Assembly: GCF_900314615.1 (NCBI RefSeq)
Contig: NZ_OMWA01000005.1
Coordinates: forward strand, 1-64,000
Source: an uncultured Methanobrevibacter sp.
GTDB taxonomy: Archaea; Methanobacteriota; Methanobacteria; Methanobacteriales; Methanobacteriaceae
DNA length: 64,000 nt
Reading direction: 5' to 3'
The notes beneath the pieces are model-generated. The model worked only from the letters and a program-made list of their open reading frames with translations. It searched no databases and was not told the origin of the DNA. This document shows positions 7,548 through 15,183 of the stretch, piece after piece. Both the position numbers and the translations under genes were made by a program. Within the stretch, counting starts at the first letter, position 1, and every line of letters begins with the position of its first letter.

Positions 7548-8846
7548 ATGAATATTGTTATCGGTTCAGGCCCTGCGGGAAGATTAGGTTCCCTTGAGCT
7601 TGGAAAATTAGGAAAAGATGTTACTTTAATTGAAAAAAATCATATAGCTGGAACTTGTTTAAATGAAGGATGCATGGTTGTCTGTGCATTAACTGACATT
7701 ACAAAATACATTGATTTGACTAACAGATTCAATGAACACGGATTTATTAAAAGCCAATTAGACATTTCCTACGATAAAATTGTAGAAAAAATCGTTGAAA
7801 CCCAAGAAAAACTAAGACACCTGAACCAGCTGGAAAATGAAAGCTATGGAAATAAAATCATATATGGAGAAGCAAGCATTGACGGCGAGACCGTTAAAGT
7901 AAACGGTGAAAGCTTTGAATATGACAATCTCCTGATAGCTACCGGCGCACGTCCGTTTATTCCAGACATTAAAGGCAGCGAATACGGACTTACCAACAAG
8001 GACATTTTAAAGCTTGATGACGTTCCGGAAAAGTTAAACATTATCGGAGGAGGAATTATAGCCTGCGAAATAGCTAATATCTATTCCACACTCGGAAGTG
8101 AAGTCAACATTATTGCAAGAAGCAGAATCCTTAAAGAGATAAGCGAGACTTCAAAAAAATATGTTCTTGAAAACATCATGGGCGACATTAACGTGTTTGA
8201 AAACACAAACGTTGCAGAAGCATTTAAAGACAAAGTCATAACCGACAACGGCGATGAGCTGGAAGGAGTTCCTTTTTTTGCAACAGGAAGAGTTCCTAAC
8301 AGTGAAATAGCTGAAGGCACGGTTGAGCTTGACAGTGACAGAAGCATTAAAGTTAATGAAATGATGAAAACTAATGTTGAAAATATATATGCTGCAGGAG
8401 ATGTTACCGGAGGATATCAGCTGACACCAGTAGCTAGAAGAGAGGGTATCACCGCTGCAAGAAATATTGCAGGATACTCAAATAAAGTAAGCTACCATTG
8501 CATTCCTCAAACATTAAGTCTGAACACTGAAGTGAGTTTTGTTGAAAATGAAAAATCCGAGTGCAGTGAAGAGGACAAACAAATCATTGGAATTCCGGGA
8601 ATTGCAGGACCTCATTCATTCTGGAACATTCTAAACGGTGATACAGGTTATACTGAAGTTGAATTTGACAAGAAAAACAATAAAATCAATAGAATCAATT
8701 CAATATCTCCATCATCTGTAAGTGATGTTGCATATCAGGCATATTTAATGAGAATGGATTATGACCTGGACAATTTCGATGAATTTTTGGAAATCCATCC
8801 GTCTACAGATTCAAACTATAAAATTATAAAAACAATGTGGTTGTAA
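7548..8846 (+). CDS. pyridine nucleotide-disulfide oxidoreductase, dihydrolipoyl dehydrogenase-like
   Basis: A 432-aa flavin disulfide reductase. The FAD-binding GSGPAG is at residues 6-11. The redox-active pair is C37/C42 (GTCLNEGC). The NAD(P)-binding part has IIGGGIIACEIANIY, and the second FAD motif is AAGDVTG. Two features are odd for a lipoamide dehydrogenase. The usual PSK after the second cysteine reads VVC, and in the C-terminal dyad H417 is kept but the partner glutamate position is serine (HPSTDS). The substrate may not be lipoamide, and no 2-oxoacid dehydrogenase genes are nearby. An AAGGAG site precedes the ATG. Confidence 0.8.
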   Translation: MNIVIGSGPAGRLGSLELGKLGKDVTLIEKNHIAGTCLNEGCMVVCALTDITKYIDLTNRFNEHGFIKSQLDISYDKIVEKIVETQEKLRHLNQLENESYGNKIIYGEASIDGETVKVNGESFEYDNLLIATGARPFIPDIKGSEYGLTNKDILKLDDVPEKLNIIGGGIIACEIANIYSTLGSEVNIIARSRILKEISETSKKYVLENIMGDINVFENTNVAEAFKDKVITDNGDELEGVPFFATGRVPNSEIAEGTVELDSDRSIKVNEMMKTNVENIYAAGDVTGGYQLTPVARREGITAARNIAGYSNKVSYHCIPQTLSLNTEVSFVENEKSECSEEDKQIIGIPGIAGPHSFWNILNGDTGYTEVEFDKKNNKINRINSISPSSVSDVAYQAYLMRMDYDLDNFDEFLEIHPSTDSNYKIIKTMWL

Positions 8847-8852
8847 TTACCA

Positions 8853-9902
8853 CTATTCTAATTTTTTTAACATTTTGTCTATAAGCTCATCACCGGCATT
8901 GAGACACTTATCTGCATAAATCAGATTGCATTTCTTCATTGAATCATAATTGGCGAATGCCTCTTCAATGCTTTTGCATACATCACCTATTTCAGATTCA
9001 ATCATTGCTCCTTTATATACGCCGGCCATGTTCTGGTATCTTCCCCATTTTACTTTTGTCAGTGTGATGATAGGGATTTTGGACGCTACCGCCTCCTCAA
9101 GAGACACTCCGTCATCAGTCAGCACCGCTAAATCTGCATATTTAAACAGATGACTTATCCAGTCAATGTATCCTGCATAGATAATCTTTTCTTCATCAAT
9201 CATGTCCATATATTCATCATGGAGAGGCAGACCGAGCAGAACAAGATTGTATTTGTCGCTGCATTTACAAGCAAGGTTTATCGCATCTATCATGCCCTTG
9301 AATATTGATGAGCCTGATGAAAACATGATTGTCTTTTTATTTTCATCAAAATTAGGAAATTCCTTAAGTTTTTGAAGTGCAATGTCAGCGTCACCTTTGC
9401 CGATATTGTCTGCTAAAGGATAAAAAGTCTTTTCGATATTTTTCGGCAGATTTTGCCATCTGAACTTATCGATTTCAGGGAATAAAAAGGAAGGGTTCAT
9501 TTTAGGACAGACCTTTGAATCGAGAGGTGTTGATATTAAAGAAAAAACAGGTTTTCTGGCAAGTTTAGCACCTAATGAAGCAACAATAGCTCCACCTCCT
9601 AAAACACCAACTACAAAATCATAATTTTCTTTTCTTATTAATGATCTTGCCTTAAATGATGCAGGAATAAGTTTCAGAGCACCTTTCAATGCGGATGCTT
9701 TAGTGGCTACGTGACCTCCTGCCTGAGGAATTGATATTTTATGCCAGGAATATCCGTTCTTTTCAAACAATATTCCAGGTGCGGACTCATCCAGAGCTAT
9801 TTCACATTCAACATTTCTCTTTTCCAATGCCTTTACAACATTGAGTGCAATAGATGCGTCTCCGCCTAATCCTCTTCCGGTAACTACCAACAAAGCTTTC
9901 AT
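8853..9902 (-). CDS. MurG-like family 28 glycosyltransferase
   Basis: A 349-aa GT-B fold glycosyltransferase resembling MurG. It has an N-terminal Gly-rich loop (VVTGRGLGGD), a second Gly-rich segment (VGVLGGGAIVASLGAKLARKP), and the C-terminal donor-site region with FSSGSS and the DDGVSLEEAVASKIP stretch. It probably transfers a sugar to a lipid-linked precursor at the inner membrane face. Its ATG overlaps the TAA of the MraY-like gene upstream (TAATG), so the two are translationally coupled. In Methanobacteriales this pair is most easily read as pseudomurein lipid-intermediate synthesis. Confidence 0.78.
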   Translation of the reverse strand: MKALLVVTGRGLGGDASIALNVVKALEKRNVECEIALDESAPGILFEKNGYSWHKISIPQAGGHVATKASALKGALKLIPASFKARSLIRKENYDFVVGVLGGGAIVASLGAKLARKPVFSLISTPLDSKVCPKMNPSFLFPEIDKFRWQNLPKNIEKTFYPLADNIGKGDADIALQKLKEFPNFDENKKTIMFSSGSSIFKGMIDAINLACKCSDKYNLVLLGLPLHDEYMDMIDEEKIIYAGYIDWISHLFKYADLAVLTDDGVSLEEAVASKIPIITLTKVKWGRYQNMAGVYKGAMIESEIGDVCKSIEEAFANYDSMKKCNLIYADKCLNAGDELIDKMLKKLE

Positions 9903-10861
9903 TATAACTGCCTACCTAACCTTACTTTTTGATTTTTCGGAACATATCTTTGAGGATGGTCTGCATGAGGATTATATAATAATCTTCTGAATCCTAAACT
10001 GATCAGTAACGGATTAGTGACATCGTACTGCTTGTCTTTAAGAATCCATTTTCTAAGTAAATCGCCTAAGCCCCCTCCGGTTAAGACATCCATGAAGTAA
10101 TCCCCGAAGGTAGGGTCAAGAAGTCTGAGATTTTGTCTGAAGAATACTTTAAGAGTATTTCTTCTAACAAATGCAATCAGTGCTGTAGTAACTATAAACA
10201 GGAAAATAAGACTCCATAAACCTCCGACCATATAGAATGAAACTCCTAATGCAATTGCAAAAACATGGTTTCCGACTTCTCCCAGCATGATTTTTCCTGA
10301 AAAATCAAGCGGACAGTAACCTAAAACTACAATAAGAAGCAGTACAGGAGTATAGAATGCAGGAAGCTCAGCAACGTCAGGAGATGCAAACAGTACCATC
10401 ATTATCATTGTTACAACAGACATTATCATTGTTACAATACATGCTGAACCCGGCTGCATATCCGAAATATTTAGCGGCTGTACGAGAAGCGCAATAAATA
10501 ATGAAGATACACCAAGTCCCATAAGGTAACCTGCAACCACTACAAGAATCATTCCGATTCCTCTTGACAGCTGACCCCATTCGACTCCGAACGGAGATTT
10601 TTTTCTCCCTAAAATATCGTCAATTAATGCGAAAACACCGATAATCAATATTAGACTGTTATATCCGGGCAGGAAATAAAATGCCAAAATGACAAATGGA
10701 ACTATACCAACTGCTCTTGGAATTCCACCACGGACATTTGGGAATAAATTGCCCAAATAGCCTCTTTTACCCAGAAATCGGAAAATGATATTTACAATAC
10801 CAGTTCCGATTAAAGATAAAAGGAAAACAAAAATTAATGCTATAATTATCGATGTATACAT
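9902..10861 (-). CDS. MraY-like glycosyl-1-phosphate transferase (GT4 family)
   Basis: A 319-aa integral membrane enzyme with about nine hydrophobic segments. The conserved Asp pair is at D81-D82 (FALIDDILGRKKSP), the usual metal/nucleophile region of MraY/WecA-type transferases. Later loops include GEVGNHVFAIALG and a C-terminal charged tail (LLYNPHADHPQR). It would attach a UDP-activated precursor to a polyprenyl phosphate. A GTGAT ribosome binding site and an AT-rich TATA-like box near 10,903-10,912 give it its own promoter. It is coupled to the MurG-like gene. Confidence 0.8.
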   Translation of the reverse strand: MYTSIIIALIFVFLLSLIGTGIVNIIFRFLGKRGYLGNLFPNVRGGIPRAVGIVPFVILAFYFLPGYNSLILIIGVFALIDDILGRKKSPFGVEWGQLSRGIGMILVVVAGYLMGLGVSSLFIALLVQPLNISDMQPGSACIVTMIMSVVTMIMMVLFASPDVAELPAFYTPVLLLIVVLGYCPLDFSGKIMLGEVGNHVFAIALGVSFYMVGGLWSLIFLFIVTTALIAFVRRNTLKVFFRQNLRLLDPTFGDYFMDVLTGGGLGDLLRKWILKDKQYDVTNPLLISLGFRRLLYNPHADHPQRYVPKNQKVRLGRQL

Positions 10862-10916
10862 AACAAATCACGATTCAATTTAACTATTAATAATTTATTG
10901 ATTAAAATATATAAAA

Positions 10917-11978
10917 TTAAGTTATTTGATATCTTAAAATAGCCGCCATACCACCAAGGCTTTCGAGCTGTTTTCCGCCTTCATGCTCGCTGCTTATAAC
11001 CATCACATTACCTTTCATGTTTTCGACCATATCCATCAAATCGCCCATATTATCATCAGCAACCTTCACATCCAGGATTAAAAGTTCGCCGACAGCACCC
11101 ATATTTATTGCATCTTTAACTTCTTTCATTCCGTATGCAATCTTTGATGAATTCCTGCCGATTTCTTCAAGAAGTCTGTTGATGGCACCCATTTCAATAG
11201 CCACCCTGTTTTCGGCTGTAAGTTTTTCAACAGTGCCTTTTTTTAGAACTTCAATGATTCCTACACGGCCCCCGGAACCTGTCGGTTCAATGACTGACAT
11301 TTTTGCCAAGTCTTTATGTTTTTCCTTCAAATAATCATAGAAATCGCTTTTGACAAAACCGGGACCAGCAAGGACAATGTTTTGTATTGAATCAAATTTG
11401 ACAACGGCCTCCACTACCTTTTCATAAAACTGGATAATGTTTTTCTGCCTGTTTTTATCGACTATTCTTTTTCCTGAAACGTTTCCCTTAATCGGACCGT
11501 AGTACTCTATTCCGAACTGCCTCATGAGTCCAAGTGTTGCGGTGTCATCTTCAAGAACGACAATTATCGCAGATAATTTTTTGGAAGCGTCAATTGCCTG
11601 GTTGAGGCGATTGATAGCCCATTTCGGCCACCTTTCCTTTTTGATGGTGATTGGAGTGTTAAGTTTAACTTCAAGAGTGTGGTGGGAACCAAGAGGTATC
11701 AAATCTTCAGGTCCTCTTGTAATTACCCCTGTCAGCCTCAGTTTACCAGTGAAAAGCTGAAAGCTTATGCTTTCTATATCCAGACCCAGGTAAAATGTTT
11801 TTTTAACTCCACGGTCACTTCTTAACTTATCTCCAGTGTTGTCCTGAATACGGCGTGTTGTCTTTGATGAGGCATTGTCTCCGACTTCCACAATGTGAGA
11901 TAAATGCCATAAATCGTCCAGTGTTTCAGGAACTATTTCAATTAGTCCTTCCTTTGTATTTTGATTAATGATTTTCAT
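10917..11978 (-). CDS. pelA: mRNA surveillance protein pelota (aPelota/Dom34)
   Basis: A 353-aa eRF1 paralogue that, with aEF1A or ABCE1, rescues stalled ribosomes. It opens with the Sm-like N-terminal domain (MKIINQNTKEGLIEIVPETLDDLWHLSHIV has been split here only as a description of residues 1-30), followed by the central and C-terminal eRF1-type domains (VLAGPGFVKSDFYDYL; GMKEVKDAINMGAVGELLI). No GGQ termination motif is present, as expected for pelota. The ATG is at 11,976-11,978. It is upstream of the MraY-like gene on the same strand but separated by a promoter-like gap. Confidence 0.95.
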   Translation of the reverse strand: MKIINQNTKEGLIEIVPETLDDLWHLSHIVEVGDNASSKTTRRIQDNTGDKLRSDRGVKKTFYLGLDIESISFQLFTGKLRLTGVITRGPEDLIPLGSHHTLEVKLNTPITIKKERWPKWAINRLNQAIDASKKLSAIIVVLEDDTATLGLMRQFGIEYYGPIKGNVSGKRIVDKNRQKNIIQFYEKVVEAVVKFDSIQNIVLAGPGFVKSDFYDYLKEKHKDLAKMSVIEPTGSGGRVGIIEVLKKGTVEKLTAENRVAIEMGAINRLLEEIGRNSSKIAYGMKEVKDAINMGAVGELLILDVKVADDNMGDLMDMVENMKGNVMVISSEHEGGKQLESLGGMAAILRYQIT

Positions 11979-12180
11979 ACTTTCAAAAATAATATATTGT
12001 TACTCGTTAATGAAATTTACTCAACATATTAAAAATGTCCGAGACAATATTGCAATGATTCTTGAAAATTATACTCACTTAAAAATATTGTTTTCTTTTA
12101 TAAAAATTGTATTCATCTCCAAATCAATTAAAACATTTTTAATGAAATTTAAATTTATAATTAAGTATTTATAGAAGGTT
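11979..12180. other. AT-rich divergent intergenic DNA
   Basis: About 200 bases between pelA and the Rpn-like gene. I see no convincing gene or RNA; a 68-codon frame on the plus strand here has no ribosome binding site and low-complexity content, and I do not call it. Confidence 0.5.
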
Positions 12181-12238
12181 AAATATATATTCAAATGCGA
12201 TTAGGGCATTTGAATTTTATGAAAAAATTCCATAAAAT
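12181..12238 (+). promoter_or_regulatory. TATA box and two back-to-back inverted repeats before the Rpn-like gene
   Basis: AAATATATAT at 12,181-12,190 is a TATA candidate. A perfect 10-bp inverted repeat (12,189-12,198 ATTCAAATGC with 12,206-12,215, 7-base spacer) overlaps it and the expected start site. A second one (12,214-12,221 ATTTTATG with 12,231-12,238) follows directly. This suggests an operator or a structured leader. Confidence 0.5.
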
Positions 12239-12269
12239 AAAGCCGTTACCATCAAAAAAAGTGATTTGA

Positions 12270-13286
12270 ATGAGAATTTTAAAATACAATAAAAATTACA
12301 GACACAACAGCCGCCACAATATAAAAAAGATTAAAAATATAATTGAAAAAATCATGGCCGAAGATGCAGATCCGCAAACTCTCGATTTTCTGTTCAGATT
12401 CAATACAAGAAATTATCCGATAAGTGTTCATAAGGTATTGGAACTGCCGGGTGAGTTCAAAAATATAGAAGATACTGCCGTATTCATTTTTGACGAACCT
12501 GCCAAACAGGCAGATCATGTGGAAAAGATAATGCCTGATGGAAAGATGGTTAAAAGAGAATCCGTGTCTACAGTAGAGCAGCAGACCGGTAAGCTGTCCC
12601 CTTCTAAAGTCAATGACATTTACATATACTGCCTGTACTATACAATTCATCACAAAAGACCATGTTATGCAATAGTTGTAACTGATTATGACTATGGCAA
12701 AGATTATGAAGATTATGAAGTAGATGGATTTTCCTTTAGAATCTACTTTAGAACATTTAACCGAGAAAAAATATACGAAATGTTAAATAGATTAAAAAGA
12801 AAAGATTATAATAACGAGGAGTTATCTAATGAGGATTATTTTCGCTTAATATGCTGTTTAATTTTTGCAAAAAAAGAATTTGCGAAAGACATAATTGAGG
12901 AAATAGTCAAATTATTCGCAACAATTGAAAAAATAAGTTACAATCACCAAATCAATTTGCATCTGGCATTGAAAATGATGATTAAATTTAGGTTTGGTGA
13001 TGATTTAAACAAAAAAGAGGAGTTGTTAATAATGATAACTAAAAGTGTACATGAGTCCCAGTACGAAAAAATCAATGGATACGAAGTTGAACAAAAAAGT
13101 TTAGAAGAACTAAAAAAAGATTTCGCACAACAGAAAATAGAACTGGAAACCAAATTAGAAAACATTAAAAATAAAAACATACAACAAGAAAACGAACTAA
13201 AAAACATTAAAAATAAAAACATACAACAAGAAAACGAAATTAAAAAATTAAAAAAAACACTAAAAAATAACGGCATTAAAATCTAA
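12270..13286 (+). CDS. Rpn/PD-(D/E)XK-like nuclease with coiled-coil tail
   Basis: A 338-aa protein that resembles the Rpn (recombination-promoting nuclease/transposase-like) group. Residues 50-190 show a candidate PD-(D/E)XK core: a VEQQ motif at about E103 in STVEQQTGK, and later YAIVVTDYDYG and YFRTFNREKIYEML. Residues 275-338 are a Lys/Glu/Gln-rich coiled coil that contains an exact two-copy 14-aa repeat. The ATG follows GTGATTTGA, supporting the start. It is isolated, with structured DNA upstream and A-rich DNA downstream, so it may be a recent acquisition. The assignment is by pattern only; the catalytic Asp is not certain. Confidence 0.5.
   Translation: MRILKYNKNYRHNSRHNIKKIKNIIEKIMAEDADPQTLDFLFRFNTRNYPISVHKVLELPGEFKNIEDTAVFIFDEPAKQADHVEKIMPDGKMVKRESVSTVEQQTGKLSPSKVNDIYIYCLYYTIHHKRPCYAIVVTDYDYGKDYEDYEVDGFSFRIYFRTFNREKIYEMLNRLKRKDYNNEELSNEDYFRLICCLIFAKKEFAKDIIEEIVKLFATIEKISYNHQINLHLALKMMIKFRFGDDLNKKEELLIMITKSVHESQYEKINGYEVEQKSLEELKKDFAQQKIELETKLENIKNKNIQQENELKNIKNKNIQQENEIKKLKKTLKNNGIKI
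13161..13241 (+). repeat. 42-bp tandem repeat inside the coiled coil
   Basis: Two copies with a 42-base period (starts 13,161 and 13,203) encode NIKNKNIQQENEL/K, exactly two heptads. Slippage here would lengthen the coiled coil without breaking the frame. Confidence 0.8.
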
Positions 13287-13567
13287 AACACACACCAACT
13301 AAACATAACCACATTAGAAAAAAAGACAATACAAAATCAAAGCATACAAAATCACAAAAGATGCGAAATCAAACATATAAAATGAATAAAATTTAAAGAA
13401 CAACTTATAGAATCTTTTAAACTAACCCTTTCTCACCAATTGAATATCATTAACCAAAACCCTTGAAATTTAACCTATTGCCAAAAAAGATTGAATTAAA
13501 TGTAACAATGCCTTGCTTAAATTAATCATTTCAATATATTTATACCTAAAAAAACAAATGTTATTCC
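13287..13567. other. A-rich intergenic stretch with the tyrA promoter
   Basis: About 280 bases with strong A/C bias on the plus strand. No gene is seen. TATATTTATACC near 13,533-13,544 is the likely tyrA TATA box, about 25 bases before its ATG, so tyrA mRNA is probably leaderless or nearly so. Confidence 0.5.
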
Positions 13568-14869
13568 ATGAATGTTGGAATTATTGGAGGTAGTGACGGT
13601 TTAGGTAAAACCCTCATTTACTATTTTAGAGACGAATTTACAGTTTACATAAGTGGAAGAGATCATAAAAAGGGCAGATCAGTAGCTGACGAGTTAGGCG
13701 TCAATTATATTGAATCCAATGCAGGTCTGGCCAACATTAGCGACATATTGATAATATCAGTTCCAATCCAGCATACAAGCGATGTTATCCGTGAAGTTGC
13801 TCCTTTTATGAAAGACGGATCAGTGATGATTGATGTAACTTCCATCAAGGAGGAACCTTCCCGCACAATGAGAGAAGTTTTGCCTGAAACAATTGAATAC
13901 ATTCCAACACACCCTGTTTTCGGCCCAAGAACCACCGAACTTGACAATCAGGTTATTGTCATTACTGCAGATAAAAAAGGCAAATGGTATGACAGAGTTT
14001 ACAAGTATCTGGCAAGCAAAAACATGAGGATTATTGAAACCACACCTGAAAAGCATGATTTCATGATGAGTATTGTCCAGGTTCTTACCCATTTCTCATT
14101 TATTTCTACAGCATATGCATTTGAAAAGCTGAAGGTAGACATCAGTGAAACCGAAGATTATGAAAGTCCAATTTATAATCTGATGATTGATGTGATTGCA
14201 CGTATTGTTGCGCAGAATCCTTATCTGACATACAACATCCAGTCCATGAACAGCAATGGTCCGAATATAAGAAACACCTTTGCAGATGCAGTTCTGGAAC
14301 TTAGGGACGTCATCAATAATGCGGATGAAGACGAATTTGTTAAAATAGCCATTAAAGCTACAAAGAATATGGGCGACATTAAAAATGCATTGGGTAGAAG
14401 TGACAAGGCAATTTCCGCTTTAAGTCATGAGTACAGCCTATTACATAAATCTGTCGGCAAGGAAGTTGGTTTAAAACATATTTACTCCGGAAGGATTCAT
14501 GTCGGCATTCTTGAAAGTGTTGACGGCAAAACTGCAGTTTTAAAATCCGGAAACAAAACCAAAAACCTGCGCATTGCAAATATTGATGTTTTAAGTGAAG
14601 ATGAACTGCATGAGTGGAAACTCAATAATGTTAAACATGAAATCCAATCAATCAGCTGCGTATTTTCTAAAAACGTGAATGTCAATGTTATTGAAAATAC
14701 AGTATTGAATATGAGCAATATCATTGATATCCACCTGATTGACGCTTATAACGGTCCACAGATTGATGAAAATTCAATCAGTCTGACTTTTGAAGTTGAA
14801 GCATTGTCAAAAAGTGACATTGAAAATGTGAAAAAACTATTCACAGGTTTTGGCGGAAATATAAGATAA
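13568..14869 (+). CDS. tyrA: prephenate dehydrogenase
   Basis: TyrA converts prephenate to 4-hydroxyphenylpyruvate in tyrosine synthesis. Residues 1-30 give the NADP-binding Rossmann start (NVGIIGGSDGLGKTL). DVTSIKEEPSRTM and YIPTHPVFGPRTTELDNQ are the substrate-site motifs, with the catalytic His in THPVFGP. At 433 aa it has an extra C-terminal region, the last part of which (SISLTFEVEALSKSDIENVKKLF) looks ACT-like and could serve feedback control. No ribosome binding site is present; the start follows a TATA box by about 25 bases. Confidence 0.9.
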   Translation: MNVGIIGGSDGLGKTLIYYFRDEFTVYISGRDHKKGRSVADELGVNYIESNAGLANISDILIISVPIQHTSDVIREVAPFMKDGSVMIDVTSIKEEPSRTMREVLPETIEYIPTHPVFGPRTTELDNQVIVITADKKGKWYDRVYKYLASKNMRIIETTPEKHDFMMSIVQVLTHFSFISTAYAFEKLKVDISETEDYESPIYNLMIDVIARIVAQNPYLTYNIQSMNSNGPNIRNTFADAVLELRDVINNADEDEFVKIAIKATKNMGDIKNALGRSDKAISALSHEYSLLHKSVGKEVGLKHIYSGRIHVGILESVDGKTAVLKSGNKTKNLRIANIDVLSEDELHEWKLNNVKHEIQSISCVFSKNVNVNVIENTVLNMSNIIDIHLIDAYNGPQIDENSISLTFEVEALSKSDIENVKKLFTGFGGNIR

Positions 14870-14895
14870 GTTGTTTCAATCAAAGCGAACAAATA

Positions 14896-14964
14896 TTAAA
14901 CTGTCTAAAAGTAACTAAATTTTCAATTGAGTTATAGCAGTTTAATTTTTACTTTTTTTAAAAA
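14896..14964 (+). terminator. tyrA terminator
   Basis: Nested inverted repeats (TTAAACTG at 14,896 with CAGTTTAA at 14,938; inside them TAACT with AGTTA) are followed by T-rich DNA with runs of five and seven T. It lies just past the tyrA stop. Confidence 0.65.
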
Positions 14965-15069
14965 TAGATAAATTTAATTCAAATTCAAAGTCATAATATA
15001 ATTTATATTATTTTATAAGTAAAATAAATAATTCTAAACTTGTTTTTAAAAATCTTCCAAACCGAAACA

Positions 15070-15138
15070 TTTATATAGTAAGACCTACACAGATATCTTT
15101 GTCAATAAAGTTACAAAAAGTAACAAAAAGATTTTGAC
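15070..15138 (+). promoter_or_regulatory. cdc48 promoter with nested inverted-repeat operator candidate
   Basis: The TATA box TTTATATA is at 15,070-15,077, so transcription should begin near 15,100. Immediately there, GTTAC-N5-GTAAC (15,110-15,124) sits inside a wider pair GTCAA (15,101-15,105) and TTGAC (15,134-15,138). The N5 spacing and location before a cdc48 gene recall the CTAAC-N5-GTTAG site described for the Archaeoglobus heat-shock regulator HSR1. Heat-shock control is inference. Confidence 0.5.
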
Positions 15139-15183
15139 GCATTACATTTATTTACATTACAGCCAAATTAAGGAGATGATAAT

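Noticed and set aside
11968..12174. A 68-codon plus-strand frame in the pelA/Rpn gap
   Set aside because: No ribosome binding site, low-complexity I/K/F-rich translation and overlap with the pelA start.
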